64,000 nt of DNA from Hirudinaria manillensis (GCA_034509925.1 CM067529.1:3342501-3406500), one strand, 5' to 3'; positions 1-14,321 are shown, counted from the stretch's first letter. Program-made: numbers and translations. The notes: generated by a model not told the origin, from the letters alone.

Positions 1-2790
1 TATAATAATTCCGATTCGATTTTCAGTATAAACGTGTCACAATTTCAGTGACATTAATGGCACTTTTGGTGGCAATTGAAGACCAAATTCAAGATTATAT
101 AACCAGTGAAATTATTTGAAAATAAATTCTAAAATCTATCTCAAATTATTCTCAATAATAATAAATTCAATTGTGAATATATTCTTTCAAAATAATAATA
201 ATAATAATAATAATTTGGTTAAATACTTGCATTTAACTTTTTTCAAGGATACCACGTGCCAGAAATATTAAAGTTATTTTAATATAAAAAATAAAACATT
301 GCCATTGACGAACAATGCTTAAAAAGAAATCCAGCTGGTCTGAGAAACCGGAAATGAAGATTTTTAAAGAACTTTTTAAAACCATTTATTTTTTTTTTAT
401 TTGCCAGAAAAAAAAATATTTGCTCTCTTTTATTTCTAGGGAAATTTCCTTCCGTCCATTCGACGTCGGGCGGGTCATGATAACGATCCTCTGCAAATTG
501 GCGCCTTTGGCGTAAGGTTTTATGGACTCTAAATTTTTTATAATCTCTTGAAATTGCTCAATAATGTGGCAGACTTTTGCATGCGATAAGATGTTCGTTT
601 TGAAATATTTTTTTGTTAAATTTTTAATAATATTTGTATTGTTTTTTTTTTAAATTTTGTTTTCCAAATATCGAGTTTGATTGTCCGGTTATTATAAAAT
701 ACTATTATGCATATTATTAAACAAATGTGGTTAATATTTAAAATGTTTTAAAACGTTTTGAAAATATTTGTTTTTTATCAATTAATATCGTAATATGTGT
801 TATTTGTAATCACGTGCGATATTATAGAATAAATGAGTGATAATTAAATAATTTGGAAATATTTAACCTTTTTTCCATCAAAATAATTTAATCGAGGAAA
901 AAACACAAGAAATATGTCAGAAAGTGACTGCGAACAACAAATTAACATCTGAAAATGAAAGTGAAACTTTAGTTTCATTAAAATTATTTTATTTTTAATT
1001 TTTAAAACTTAGAATTGCATTTGAAATCCTTTCCTTTCTCGATTTCAATTCTGTTTCAGAAAAAAAAAACTTGGAATAATTTATGACCCGTTAATGTAAA
1101 TGTCTCCAATATGGATTTTTGAGGGGATGGATGGATGGATATAAGAATGGATGGATGGATGGAACGTGGAGGAATGTTGAAATTTAGTCACACCAAATAT
1201 TTATGCCCTGTTGAAACAATTTCCTTGTTTTTCGATAATAAATTTTGATATTGAAACGGATCAGTCTTTAACAGAGAAGTTATTAAAATTGTTGAAGGAT
1301 GGATTTTTAAGGTATAAATAATAAGTCAAGAATAATACAAAATTCATTTCAGGATATGGTTTTTTTTTTTACATTTTGTTTATAAGTTTTTTCCAGAAAA
1401 ACAAGAGTTTGTAAAGTTTCAGCTACAATTATATACCACTATATAATATTATATATATGTTATAATAATAATTGTTATTATTATTATTGTTAATATTATT
1501 ATAAAACATTTTTAATCAATAACCGTTGATTTCGGGTTTGGAAATTATGGAATTTAAAAACAATTCACCTAAAAATTGACCTCTGGAGCCTATTTTTCTT
1601 CCAAAAGCAAATTATTTTCGGTACAAATGTCTGACAGGAAAGAAATTTTTGTTTTCAAGTTTAAAGCGACAAAAGCGTTTGAAATGTTTTGCGCCAAATA
1701 AAGAACTTCTAAAATGACTTTTGCCTCAAAAAAAAAATTATTTACAAGGAGAACAAAAGAAGATACCCTGCCTGAATGAATGGTTTTCAACTCCTAGGAA
1801 ATCTTCAAAGACGTTCAAAGTTTTTAATTTTTAGAAATAATTACTCGTAAATTATTAAAATGTGTTAATATATCGTTGAATATATAATGCATTTAAATAC
1901 TACTTTAGGTATTTTGTAGCATAAAATCATTCTCCAGATTAGTTTTAATAATCTATTAGAAAAGTGCCACGAGTTTCTGAGTTTCTCAGAATCGACAAAG
2001 CAATTATAATTATATTATAATAATTATTGTTATTATATAAAATAATAATAAAGATAATTAATAAAGATTGAGTAAATAATCAATTGTTTTTAGAGTGTCA
2101 GTATTATTAATTATTATTATTATTATTATTATTGTTATTATTATTATTATATATTAAATATAATTATTAAATCATTTATTGCTTCAATTTTATAACAAAA
2201 TAATTTTTATAATAAAAAGATAATATAACTTAAAATAACATTTATGCCAATATTTATAATAATATTTTCCATGCCACTATAAATTATCTGGAATCAAAAG
2301 AGGGAGAAGGATTTCTTTTCTAGGAAATCCTGTGCTAAGCAGTCAATGAATCTGCACATCCTAAGATGGCTGATTTATTACCTGCATAATTTATACTTTA
2401 ATAACGTCTTTACAGAGTTGATAATAATATAATAATTATTAAAGCAAATATAATATAATGATATATAATTATTATTATTATTGCTATAAAATAATATTGT
2501 TATAATAACAATAATTATTATTATTGCTGTAATAATATTGTATAATATTATTATTATAATAATAATAAATATAATAATAATACTTATTATTATAACAATA
2601 TTATAATTATATATGTATATATTTAGATGTTGTAAATTTACGGAGGGATGAATGGAAGGTTAAGAACATAACGTCAGAAAGGTAGATGATTAAATAATAA
2701 TTCACTGCCCGTGATTTAAATTATAATAAATTAGTAGTTAGTACTATTATTAATATTATATTATTATTATTATTATTATTATTATTGTTG

Positions 2791-2829
<39 letters not shown>

Positions 2830-2890
2830 GCAGCTGTAATTAAAATATAAAAAACATTTTAAGTGACTTTTTAATGTTAACCTCGCACCA
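1..2890. other. gene-poor AT-rich DNA
   Basis: No coding region is supported. The stretch is strongly AT-rich, with (AAT)n near 191-214, a GGAT/GATG run at 1127-1162, and (ATT)n tracts at about 2102-2150 and 2755-2827. The only open frames are short, lysine/phenylalanine-rich and without splice context. Confidence 0.6.
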
Positions 2891-5800
2891 AATACTCCGA
2901 CAAACGAAGTAAATATGTCTCGTTGGCATGGCAACGACGTGGCGCACACACAAACAAGCGACGCGAATCACGTTTTACGAGTCAACGTGTACTTCCGTTT
3001 AAAAGTGTTGAGACGATTTTATGAAATAATTTCATGGATCCTCGGTGCAAAAATTATTTCAGATATTCCGTCATTACAATCAAATTATTTTCCTAATGAC
3101 GACGGCGATGATGATGCTGATGATGACCATGTTGGTGGTGGTGATGATGATGATGATGATGATGGTGACGCCTGCGGCGACTATGACAATGAATGTGATG
3201 ACCTTGGACTCGCCGGTCATCCACCTACGATCACGTGTTCAAGTTATTTTTGCGTCTATTTTTCCGAAGTAGTTTTTAATGTCAGTTAATGCACCATTGT
3301 TGGTGCGCCATTTTATAATAATAATAATAATAATTTTTCATAATAATAATAATACTAGTGACGTTATCATCATTACCATCTTAATCATCATCATCATTAT
3401 CAGCGATTGTAATGGCGGCTATTACAACTATTGCATCAGATGGAGCAATTTGAGATAAGATGGCGACTTGAAAAGACCAACGGAGAAATCCAAAAATGGA
3501 GATCAAAAAACTGGAATAAAAACTTCTAAGATTAGAGGCATTTTGAAGCAAATCAATTCCAAATTCCGTCCAGAACGATTATGATAATGATGTTGATGAT
3601 GATGATGATGCTGGTGATGATGACGGCGGCGGCGATGATGATGAAGATGGTCATACTGATGATGATGATCATGCTAGTGTGGAAGATGACAGGGTAATGA
3701 TTGTGATGCTGACGATGACGATGATGACAATGTTGGTTTCCTGATACGGAATTTGGTCACGCAAGTTCTATAAACAACCGCTTTCGCTCGGGTATTGGAG
3801 CTAAAAGATCGGCACACATGCCCAAGATGGAAAGTGCCTTAAATCGATCCTCACGTGATCCTTCGGTTGTTAAATCAATTAAAATCAATCGATTGACTGA
3901 TTGACTGATTGATTGATTCAATCGTTCTGTTACTTAATGAATTGATTGATTGACTGTCAATAAGTCGATTGATTGATGGACGAAATAATTGCTCGCAACC
4001 AACTGTATGAATTTGAGCTATAATTAAATTACCATAAATAATTGAATTTTTGAAAAGCGATTTTAAGAAAATCAGTCATTTTGCAATTGCAATTTTCGGA
4101 ATTGAAAATATATTTGCAGCATTCCACAGTCGATTTAGATGATTTTGTTGCAAATTAATATTTCATTAAACATCTATTATTAGATTGCTTGACCTACTTT
4201 TCATACTTTTCGATCCACCGACAAATAATACGTCGTTGACATTAAAAATCAAATTTTTAATAAAAAACAAATAATGAAACAGGAAATAAAAAAAAAAAAG
4301 ATTACAAATTAAAGATCCGGCGTCCGCAGAAGCTTTGAAAACGTCTGCCGTCCAGAGCGGCACAAAAGACTTGATTTACAACGTGATTCTCAAACGTGCA
4401 ACAATTTACAAGGGTTTCCTTAATTTCACGACATTCAAGTCTCAAACAACAACAACAACAACAGCAACAACAATATCAACAACGACGACAACGTATACAA
4501 CAACAGGGAACATTCCAATTCATTCCGAGTCATTCGTGATGTGTACCAATTGTTGCTTTTACGTCCGCTTGTGTTGAACTTGTGATTATAAATTTTTTTC
4601 AGATTGAGGAGTTGAGGTGATAGATGAGGTGGGGATAGGAACCGAGGGAAGACAAATGGGGTACGATAGGGTTAGGGTAGGAATAGAAGGTAGAGGTATT
4701 ATAACGGTAAAGATGAAATGGGTTAGGATTAGGGCTTTTTTTTTAATTTAAATTTGTTTATTTCGTCCATCCGTTCAAATATTCATCTATTCTTCCATCC
4801 ATCAATTTTAATAGATTAAATCAAAAGACGAAAACGATCCGATTGAGATAGGGGTAAGGATTGGGCTAAGGATATGGTAGGGATAGGGTAGGAGGAAAGA
4901 CAAGAGGGATAGGGTCACGATAACGATACGATGGGAATGATAGAGGACAAATGGGCAGGTGGTTTGATTTTCTGTTGGAAAATAAAATAATTGTTTTGAA
5001 AATACTTCGCCAACTGAGTTTCATTTTAAAGTGCATTTTTATGGCAGACTTTATCTTTCTGTTTTTATTTCAGGCAGAAGACGGATGGCCTTGGACGGAT
5101 GGGAAACATTTTTTGTGTTTTTTATTCCGTTATTAAAATAATATAATAAAATAATATAATCATGTTATAATTAATTGTAAAACTAATTTAATAAACTGCT
5201 TTTCAAAAGACAATCTTCGTCAACACGTCAACAATTTTACCCCGAAACCTAAAAAAACAGAATACCTTCCTCTCCCGGGAAAGCCACTCTCATTCCCCTC
5301 AGCGGCCTTGAAGTCCACCGGACATAAGCCACTTTAATGAACTGAATTATAATTTTTTTTTAATTATTATTATTATTATTATCAATTTCTGAGAAAGTGC
5401 TTCAAAATTTTTGGTCTGTCTGCAGCCATTTTGTTTCGTAAGTTGTTGAAGAGGATCAGATGAAGTTTAAAATAAAATTTAATTAGTCATTAATTTTGCA
5501 CTTAAATAACCTGCAAATTTTATTATAATTTACTTATGGCTAATTATTTTAATTAATTTTCACAAATTACGCGAAAAATCGCCATTCCGTGTTTTTTTTA
5601 CCGCCCTGGGTTTGTTATTCGATTTTCAAGAATTAAAATGTTATTTTAAATTAATCAATTTAAATCATTTGAAGGTTTTAATTTAAAAAATGTTTTTATT
5701 TATTTTGGATCTAATTAAATGTTTAATATTAAATTTAATTTAATTTATATATATTTTATTGTTTTGGATATTTTAATAAATTTAATACACTTTAATTGAT

Positions 5801-7140
5801 ATAAATTGTAATGCTTAATAATATAATATTTAATAAATTAAATTAAACAAATTCTAGAATATTATTTTCCAAATTCCATAAATTATTGCAACGTTAAAGC
5901 TATTATTATTTTGTTAATGATTCCACAACCATTAACGGATTTTAATGACAAATATTATTTTAAATATTCTATTTAATATCAACAAATTGATAAAGAAATT
6001 CACGTGTTGAATTAAAAAACAATTGAAGACATAATATAAAATTATTAAATTTATTTTTAAAAGTAACATAATTGTTTTTTATTACAATTAATTTTAATTA
6101 GTAAAAATTTTTTAAATCCAACCTTCTTGTGAATTTCACGAAGCAGAAATAAATCTTATTTGTCCTATTATTGCTAATAATTCATAAATATGTCAAATTA
6201 TTTTTATATTCAAATTACTTTTAAGAAAGAATTATTTTCTTGACAAAATAACTTATTCCTTTATTTGTTAATTTAAAAATGAACAATGACCAAATAACAA
6301 AGAACTCGGAGCAAACAACGTGATTCAATATCGCCCACGAGGCATTCCTTCATCACTGTCAATAACACGCACCCTTATAAGTTCTCAGCCGTCGAATCTG
6401 CTTCTCAGGAAGCGTGCTTTTACTTTTTATCCATCCATCCATCCATCCGACCTTCCATCTGTCCATCCATCCGTCCTTCCACCTGTCCAACCATCCGTCC
6501 GTCCGTCCATTTGTATTTAAAAATGTCGTCATTTGCAACATTAATCTTTGACCTTTCTTCACTTGTTAAATATGGAATATTATGAAAAAAATATTAAAAT
6601 TAACATTTATATTATCACTATTATTTTATGAAAAATTTTTATATAAATAATTAATATTTTATATTTTTACCTTAGATTATAACGTGGCCAGGCGTGATTT
6701 GAACATCAAATTTCTCAATGGTGATCGCATCTTAAAAGACGTTTGTTCGAAAAAAAAAACCAAGATTAATTTCGAAATTATTTTTTTAAAGAAAATTTTA
6801 TTTAAAAATTCAAGTGGCTTTGGAGGGAATTTTGGGAATTTTTCGTTTTTACTTTCCATTGAGTTGTAAAATTGATATTGAACTATTAATAGAATTATTG
6901 CTAAAAAGCCATTAAAACCTTTTTAGGTGTGAAATCGAAAATATTCAATATAGCAAATCGATCAGACCCACTGCCGGATGAGAGACGCTAAATAAATAAA
7001 TGGAGGGGGTGGGTGGGTAGAAAGTACCCTCAAAGTCCATCGAGATAAGTAACGGCAATCAAAATATCGGATAAATGCGTTGAATAATAACCCCGTGAAA
7101 TATTAAATTAAAAATTATTTCTTTAGACCGAAACACCTTT
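2891..7140. other. gene-poor DNA with GAT and CAA tracts
   Basis: No gene is supported. A patch of more balanced composition at 2891-3290 is followed by degenerate (GAT)n at 3097-3170 and 3577-3730. There is an ATTGATTG-type run at 3890-3975, (CAA)n at 4444-4505, and a CCAT/CCGT run at 6428-6512. The open frames here get their length from the repeats (poly-D, poly-T, poly-P/S) and have no homology that I recognise. Confidence 0.55.
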
Positions 7141-7707
7141 GCTAGACATGGCCATGTGTCTTAACCTTTGAGCTTCGTTGCTTCGTGCTATGGACGTCGA
7201 TATTACGAAATCATATTTTTTGGATCCGATAAGCGGATGCTTTTATTAATTCCGGGTCATCACGATGAGTTGGTTAAAATGCTCGCTTCAAACGTTTCGA
7301 CCTCGCAGCGCTTAATGGTCGCTCAAAGGAGTGAGAAATGGATGTTTTAGAGGAGGAAACAAAATTCCATCACCGATTCCATCGTCCTCCTGGATGAGGT
7401 GCCCGTGGATCCGACAACAACAACAACTACCACAAGGTACCACCAAGAACAGCAGCATCATTATCAGAAAGGTTATCAACAACAGCAACGCATATAATAA
7501 GCAGCATCATTATCAAGAACAACAACAACTGCAATTACCATGGAAACGATTTTTATTTTCCAGTCCTCCACGACTTTGAAACTCGCGTGTCAAATAAGTT
7601 CCTGGTCATCGGTTCGTGATTTCCATGAAGATGTTGTTAAAGCTTGTCCATCAGACGATCCATCCAGATAAAAGCTTTCCACTGTCTCTTGTGATGATGA
7701 TGACGAC

Positions 7708-7740
<33 letters not shown>

Positions 7741-8600
7741 GGTGATGGTGGCGGTGGTGGTGGTGGTGATGGTGGTTGATTAAACTCACGATGATGATGG
7801 TAATGGTGTTTATGAAAATGACAATGGCTATGAGGATATTTACTAAGATGATGATCAAGATGATGATGATGATGATGAAGGTGGTTTGAAAGCTGGTAAA
7901 TAATCTCTTCCGCAACCCATGAAAATACTTTCAATCACCCGAGCACGCTCAGGTGTGGCAGGTGTGGCTCTCGGCTCTGAATACATTTTCAATCATCTTT
8001 GAAATTTAAAGAAATAAAATTTCTGTCGCTTCTTTACTTTTGTGGTGTTTTTTTTTTAAATTTTAATATATTTTTTAAAACGATTTGAAAATGATGTGAC
8101 GTGATAAAAAAGATTTCATTTGTTAAGCTGGAATTAAAATTCTATTATTGATATTTATTTTAAAAAGACTCGAATATTCCACTATTAGGTTTAAATTCAA
8201 GTACTGCTTGTTAAATACTGACAATTACGTCTGAAAATAGATAAGAATGAATGATGGAAGCCCGAAAGAGATTTATTTTATTTAATTATTTCTGTCTTTA
8301 AATTTTAAAACTTTAAATTAAAAGAGACGATTTTAGAGATAATTGTTCAAATTATAAATAAAAAAAGAGACAAATTGGAGGAAATAACGAGAAACGATTT
8401 TAAACCGCTGATTGTAAAACAATTATTTCTAATTTCAAACAAAAGACTGAAAAGAAAAGTTAATGAAATCATCGTTGAGATATTTTTCTAAATTTCTGAT
8501 TAATATCATAAAATCAGATTATTTCCTGTTTTTTTCATTTCCCGATCAAAACCTGACACTTTTGGCAACCATTAATGCTTAAGCACTGATGATGATGATG

Positions 8601-8638
<38 letters not shown>

Positions 8639-9242
8639 CATCGTTATTATTATTATTATTGTTGTTATTATTAACAATATTATTATTATTATTAAGAAAT
8701 ATTCCAATTAATTATAATTATAATTAATTAATTATAATTAATTAACTAATTATAATATTTGTTAATTATTCCTTAATTAAAATGATTTCCCATAATACTT
8801 TGTAAAATAATTTTCTAACGATTACTGATGAAAATCCGGAAAAAATATTTAAAAAACTTGAAGAATTTTAATTTTCAATTTAAAGCTTTTAAAATAATAC
8901 ATCCATAAATTAGAATTTGTTTAATTAAAATTGAAAATAAAATATAATTTCAAATAATAACTGATTCTGAATAATAAAGCAATTTAATAACATTTAGTTT
9001 TATTTTGAATAAATGTTTTAATACGATTATTCATCAATTTTTAAATAAACATTCATGAAAATACTTTCATTTGTTACTCAATTAATTCAATTGAAAATAA
9101 TAATAAAATAATAATAATAAATCTTTAAGAATTCATCACAAAAATAGAACAATAGAATTTGAAATAAATCAATAAATGGTTATGATTAAATTAAAATAAA
9201 TGAATAAATAAATAAAAATAATGTAAAATAAAGGAATAAAGT

Positions 9243-9306
9243 TGACTCCTCTTCCTCCTCCTCCTCCTCTTCCTCCTCCTCCTCCTCTTCCTCCTCCTCC
9301 TCTCCC
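9243..9306. repeat. (TCC)n polypyrimidine microsatellite
   Basis: This is a run of TCC units broken by occasional TTCC. One strand is purely pyrimidine and the other purely purine over about 60 bases. Confidence 0.9.
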
Positions 9307-10226
9307 TTCTCGGTATGTGTTTGACAAGTCAATGAGTTTCCATTGAGTTGAATATTTTATAAATCATTTTTTTTAAATAACATTTATTAATCAGGAAATA
9401 AATGTGAAAATTTTAACAATCAGACGTTTCAGATGAAAATTATGAACAAACAAATAAATTATTTTCAACGACCACAAGACTTTTGAAAATAAATAAAAAC
9501 ATGAATTTCAACATTTTATTCAAAAAATTATAAGAAATGCAAATAATTGAAGATTGAAAACAAAAGAATAGATATTCATTCTTCTTTCTTCCTTCTCTCT
9601 GGGAATTTATGTTAAGAATTAAGTTGCTTAATCTCAAATAAAGTTTATTCTTTTTAATTTTTTAAATTATTTCACAGAAAATCAATCAAAATTATTTTAT
9701 TTTACTTGTTTCATTTGTTGGTTTATTATCTTAAATTACTTCCCGCCGATTTTCACCTTCCATTCTGACGTCTGCCTTATAAGCAAAAATATTTGAAGAT
9801 TTTCAGAATTTAAGAAACAATTCCCATATAAATATCGTCTTTATTGTCTATAAATGAATTTTCAAATTAAAATATTTTAATGGCATGAAATTAATTATAA
9901 ATTAATTTAACAAATAAATATTTTATAATCTTTTTTTTTCAAATATTTTTCCTTCCATCCCGGGTTTAATGGGATCTGCAAAATGGAGAATTAAATTTGA
10001 AATTAAAATTAATATTTCATGATTTAAAATACAATGTTCAAAACGATTCTGGGATTTAAATTTATGAATGCATACATTAAAATTTATTATATATAATTAA
10101 TTAAATTATAATTTATTATTTATAATTAATTCTTTAATCAACTTAAACCTTACATCACAGAGCTAGGCTTCTGTTATTCGGAAAAATCTGCGAAAGTTGT
10201 AATGAAAAATTACGATAAAACAAAAC

Positions 10227-10400
10227 AATATTATTAATATTATTATTAATAATTATTAATATTATTATTAATATTATTAATAATATTACTAATTATTATT
10301 AATATTATTATTATTAATAATATTACTAATTATTATTAATATTATTATTATTAATAATATTAATAATAATATTATCATTAACATGATATTATTAATTAAA
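10227..10400. repeat. AT-only array of ATTATTAAT-type units
   Basis: About 170 bases are almost entirely A and T, built of alternating ATT and AAT triplets. The units form short self-complementary steps (AATATT, TTAATAA), so the tract could fold on either strand. Confidence 0.8.
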
Positions 10401-10872
10401 TAGCTAAAGAATAACATCGTGAATTATTCATATTATTATTATTACTAATAATTATAAGATAATATTTAATGGTCGCAATTAGCGATTATTCTGAGTTTTA
10501 AATACTTTACTGCAAAATGTCAGAAATTCCTCGATGAATTAGAAACTTTATTTTTTTACTTTTAAAATTATTTCAATTTAAAACATAAAAACATTTCCGT
10601 GAGCGAATAAAAAATCTAATGAAATGCCTTTCCACCGGGCTTTGAACTCCACAACCGCAACTACAACTGAAGCTACAACTGCCGCAACTTCTACAACAAC
10701 TTCTTCGATAACAAACAACTACAGCAACAACAACAACAACAACAACTGGAAACTCGAGCATAAAAACTCACCACTTGCGAAATGGCTTTATCCCATTCAC
10801 TGGAATCACAAAAAGCAAAATTTAAAATTGACAAAGTAATCATACTTAAACCTTGCCCATTGTTCGTTGTTT

Positions 10873-10922
10873 CGCCGCCGCCGCCACCGTCGTCGTCATC
10901 ATCGTCATCGTCATCGTCATCG

Positions 10923-10964
<42 letters not shown>

Positions 10965-10993
10965 ACAACAACAACAACAACAACAACAACAGT
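10873..10993. repeat. compound (CCG)(TCG)(TCA)(ACA) triplet microsatellite
   Basis: Triplet runs change register step by step: GCC, then TCG/TCA, then pure TCA, then ACA. Each step differs from the previous by one base. This gives long serine, threonine, aspartate or methionine frames that should not be read as genes. Confidence 0.9.
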
Positions 10994-11663
10994 AACAACC
11001 TCTTGTCTACGTCGTGATAGCACAGGAACCAACAAATCTTGTTCTTGTCGTTGACGATCGGCAACAAAAGACTTTGGTTGAACTCAGATGGTAGGATGAA
11101 CTTATGTTGTTGTTGTTGTTGTTGTTGTCGTTGTTTGCTGTTCCTCAGGTAGGACTTGTTGCTCGCTGTTGGGGACAACTGTCCCGTGAGTTATAATAAT
11201 ATTAATAATAATAATAATATTAATATTATTAATAATAATAATAATAAATATAATCATCATCATCATAATAATAATAATAACGCATTATTTTTAAATATTT
11301 TAAAATTAAAACAAAAACTTTATTTAGGGTTTTTTTAATCGCAAAAAATGTCCAAAAATTGTTGTTCTTATTTATATAGATGAAATCTAAAAATAACTCA
11401 CACACCACAACCTTCACCTTGGTCAACCAACCAAAAGCATTAGCATAAAAAGAGCATAAATTAGCATCTCATTATTTATTCACCTATCATGCATCATCGT
11501 CATCATTAGTGAACATGACATTCAAGACAGCAGAGTATTATCATCACCGTCATCATCGTCATCATCATCGTCGACATCGTCATCAACAACATGATACTCT
11601 GTAGCACTGACAAGTCAGATGACCTTGACAATCTTCATTGGCCGGGGTGAAAGGTCATCCCGG

Positions 11664-11690
11664 TATATAAATAGCTTCCCGTCACGTGAC
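11664..11690 (+). promoter_or_regulatory. TATA-box-like element beside a palindromic E-box
   Basis: TATATAAATAG at 11,664-11,674 is a full TATA-box match. Seven bases downstream, 11,681-11,690, is the palindrome GTCACGTGAC, which matches the E-box/CLEAR-type site bound by bHLH-zip factors such as TFEB/MITF. No supported gene starts downstream; the first ATG (11,728) opens only a short frame that enters an ATTT repeat. The match is visible in the sequence; promoter function is inferred and weak. Confidence 0.3.
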
Positions 11691-11778
11691 AATTCCACGT
11701 AGACATCGCAAAAGTGCCGCAGGAAAAATGATTCTGTCGGGGAATTTCAGGAAGGAGTTTGATTTTCATTCACATATT

Positions 11779-11832
11779 TTTAAATTATTTATTTATTTAT
11801 TTATTTGTTTATTTATTTATTTATTTATTTAT
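11779..11832. repeat. (TTTA)n microsatellite
   Basis: About 13 tandem TTTA units, with one TTTG variant, in AT-rich DNA. Confidence 0.9.
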
Positions 11833-11877
11833 TATTTATAATTTATAAAAAGGCAATATGAAATTTATAAATTCAAA

Positions 11878-13373
11878 TTAGACAGAAACAAACTGACGCT
11901 TCAACTTCTTGATGTAACCCCGCTTCAGATTTGCTTCCGTCGATGACGGAGCTGGAAAAAAGGAATTCGTGACGACGACGACGATGATGGCGTTGATAAG
12001 GATGATGTCGATGGTGATGATGATAATGATGATGATGATGATGATGACGATGACGATGATGGTGGTTATGATGGCGATGATGACGATGACGTCTACGAAG
12101 TCGAAACTCTTAAAAATGCTCGTAAATCATGCCGGGAATATTCTTAGTAATTCGAGAAAAAAAAAAGAATGTTTTAAAATTAAAAAATTTAAAATCCCAT
12201 TTCAACGATAATTAGGATTTCTTGTTTTTCAAAAATAGTTCGTGAATTTCGTGTTACAATGTTTCATTTCATTTCATTTTATAATAACATTATCATCATG
12301 ATCAACATGAAAATCATCAATGTCGTCTCCGTCGTCATCATCATCATCGTCGTCATCATCATCATCGTCATCATCATCATCGTCATCGTCATCGTCATCG
12401 TCATGGTCGTCCTGTTATAGTTTAAAATGTCACTTCCATTTTGTAAATCCAACGTCATTTTCATCGTAACACTCTGAAAATATGAAGGATGATTAAACTA
12501 AAGTCTCGTTAACATCTCCGATCTTTTCGAGCAAATATCAAAATTAAAAATCAAGATTCTATTTGGAAATTGAAAACTAAAAAAATGCAAATCCTTTAAA
12601 AAAAAAAATTGTTGACGCTTCCATGGAACGTTTTCCGTTTTTTTCTAAGTGATTAAAACGATCCCCTGGCGCTTCAACATTTACTTAGCGCTATTTTCAC
12701 GGCGCCCAGAACAGGCGCTGGATCGAGTTATGGTTTGCGCCGGAGGAAAAGCATCATCACCATCGTCATCATCATCATCACCGTCGCTGTCGTCGTCGTC
12801 ATCGTCGCTTGTGTCATCGACATCATCATCATCATCATCATCATCATGAAGGCTTTCAATACAAGAACATGAAAAATAAATGGAAAGCTTGAAATCTAAT
12901 GTTCTTCTTTCTGAGAATTTTCACCCGAAATTTTCCCTCCAAATAAATTCTGAAAACCCGACCCCTTGAACTCCGACCTCTGACTTCCGCTCTTGACCTC
13001 GACCTTAAACCAATTAAAGATTCGATATGTTTTACTTTAGTGCTTTTTCACATCGTATTTGAAAAATGTTGAGGGACTGACCCAAAAAAAACCCTTACCC
13101 ATTTAACTCCAGCCCTACTCCAACCCATAACCACGATCCTAGGCCCAAAAAACATCGGAAATTAGAAAATTGAGCTGATTAAATCTCAACCAAGTCTTTT
13201 TCAATCAATGTTAAGACGATTTTAATTCTAATTAAATTCCAAGTTGACTTCGACCGGAGTTTGAAGGGCAGCCGGTTTGCCAACGTACGTCGCTGTATCG
13301 CATGGGGTTGGTTTTCGGGGGCTGCAAGTCCCTCGCCGACCTTTTGCCCAGAGGTCAGGACGTGGGGCATCGT
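11878..13373 (-). CDS. putative last exons of an unidentified minus-strand gene (partial)
   Basis: Two candidate exons: 13,289-13,373 (28 codons plus one base) and 11,878-11,951 (ending in TAA). The first has a CTGTCTTCAG-type acceptor and a GTACGT donor and leaves a single C. The second follows a strong CCTTTTTTCCAG acceptor and starts CT, so the split codon becomes Pro and the frame stays open to the stop. The predicted tail is basic and ends in KKLKRQFVSV. A possible 11-codon exon lies upstream at 14,071-14,103, phase 0 on both sides. The 1.3-kb intron is filled with GAT/CAT repeats. I do not recognise the protein. The exon pair rests on splice signals, phase and ordinary codon composition in otherwise repetitive DNA, so this is tentative. 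Confidence 0.33.
11952..13288. other. repeat-rich stretch, possible intron
   Basis: This lies between the two tentative exons. It contains (GAT)n at about 11,970-12,095, (CAT/CGT)n at 12,318-12,405 and 12,752-12,846, and otherwise AT-rich DNA. No other coding signal is supported. Confidence 0.5.
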
Positions 13374-13536
13374 CTGAAGACAGGAACTTCGATGTCCAAC
13401 AGAAGTTATTGGCAATTTTATTTAAAAAATAAACAGTGCTTTAAATTTTAACTCGAAGGTTTTACCAGAAGAGGTTTTGTTGTTGGCTCAGACTGCATTC
13501 TATTTTAAGTATTCTGTTGAAACATTGTTATTACTA

Positions 13537-13539
<3 letters not shown>

Positions 13540-13621
<82 letters not shown>

Positions 13622-13628
13622 GTTATTA

Positions 13629-13686
<58 letters not shown>
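13540..13686. repeat. (ATT)n microsatellite, about 48 units
   Basis: Nearly perfect TAT/ATT triplets run for about 147 bases, with two TGT interruptions near 13,621 and 13,630. It is among the longest pure arrays in the window. Confidence 0.95.
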
Positions 13687-14103
13687 GATATGTCTTTATT
13701 ATTTCTCAAAAAAAAAAGATGATAAATGTCGTGAATGATGTATGAAAATTCTAATTTTGGTAGAGCACGAAGAGGTCAAATAAAAAGCGTTTGAGATGCT
13801 TAATTGACCTTTCAGCAGGTCAAATTCCTTAAAAACTGGAAATCCCCAGGAGACTACAAATTCCACCGCCTAAAAATTCCGGAACTTCCAGGACCACCAG
13901 GTCGGATGTGAACCTCATCCTGTATTGCCTCATTTTGTATCTTAATTGCCAACTTTATGACAGCTCGGCGGTTAAAGTAATGATTTGAAATGACCAGCCA
14001 TTCCAATTTTAGCAGCCAGGAATAAAAATTCTTTTAATTTAAAAAAAAAGGATTTAAATTTTTAAATTACCTGCCATCGTTGATATTGTATTTGACCTTT
14101 GTA

Positions 14104-14321
14104 CTTGGCAGGTGATCGGAAGTGGAACTTGTTGCTTGCACTGGTTTTTTTAGGGCTTCGAACTTACGAAATGAGGGCGAAATATAATCCTGTTTGAGGT
14201 TCGCTTTGTATGCGATGTTTGTTTGCGGGACCTCGTTTTGTATGAAATGTTTGCAAAGCGTTTGTTTTTATTGTTCAACAAACGCAAGTTGCTTGTCGTG
14301 CTACTTGGTGAGTCAGAGGGA

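Larger units (their letters stand above)
7141..11660. other. gene-poor DNA, repeat-rich
   Basis: No gene is supported. 7150-7580 has nearly balanced composition and several short open frames on both strands, but I could find no consistent exon chain. The rest is AT-rich with (GAT/GGT)n at 7690-7795, (ATT)n at 8587-8692, (TCC)n at 9243-9306, a dense ATTATTAAT array at 10,227-10,400, and (CAA), (TCG), (TCA) tracts at 10,650-11,140. Confidence 0.5.

Noticed and set aside
10573-11178. Overlapping poly-Ser, poly-Asp, poly-Met and poly-Leu frames on both strands
   Set aside because: They are produced by the compound triplet microsatellite; no splice or homology support.
13477-13738. Long frames of pure Tyr or Ile
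   Set aside because: They are the (ATT)n array read in different frames, not proteins.
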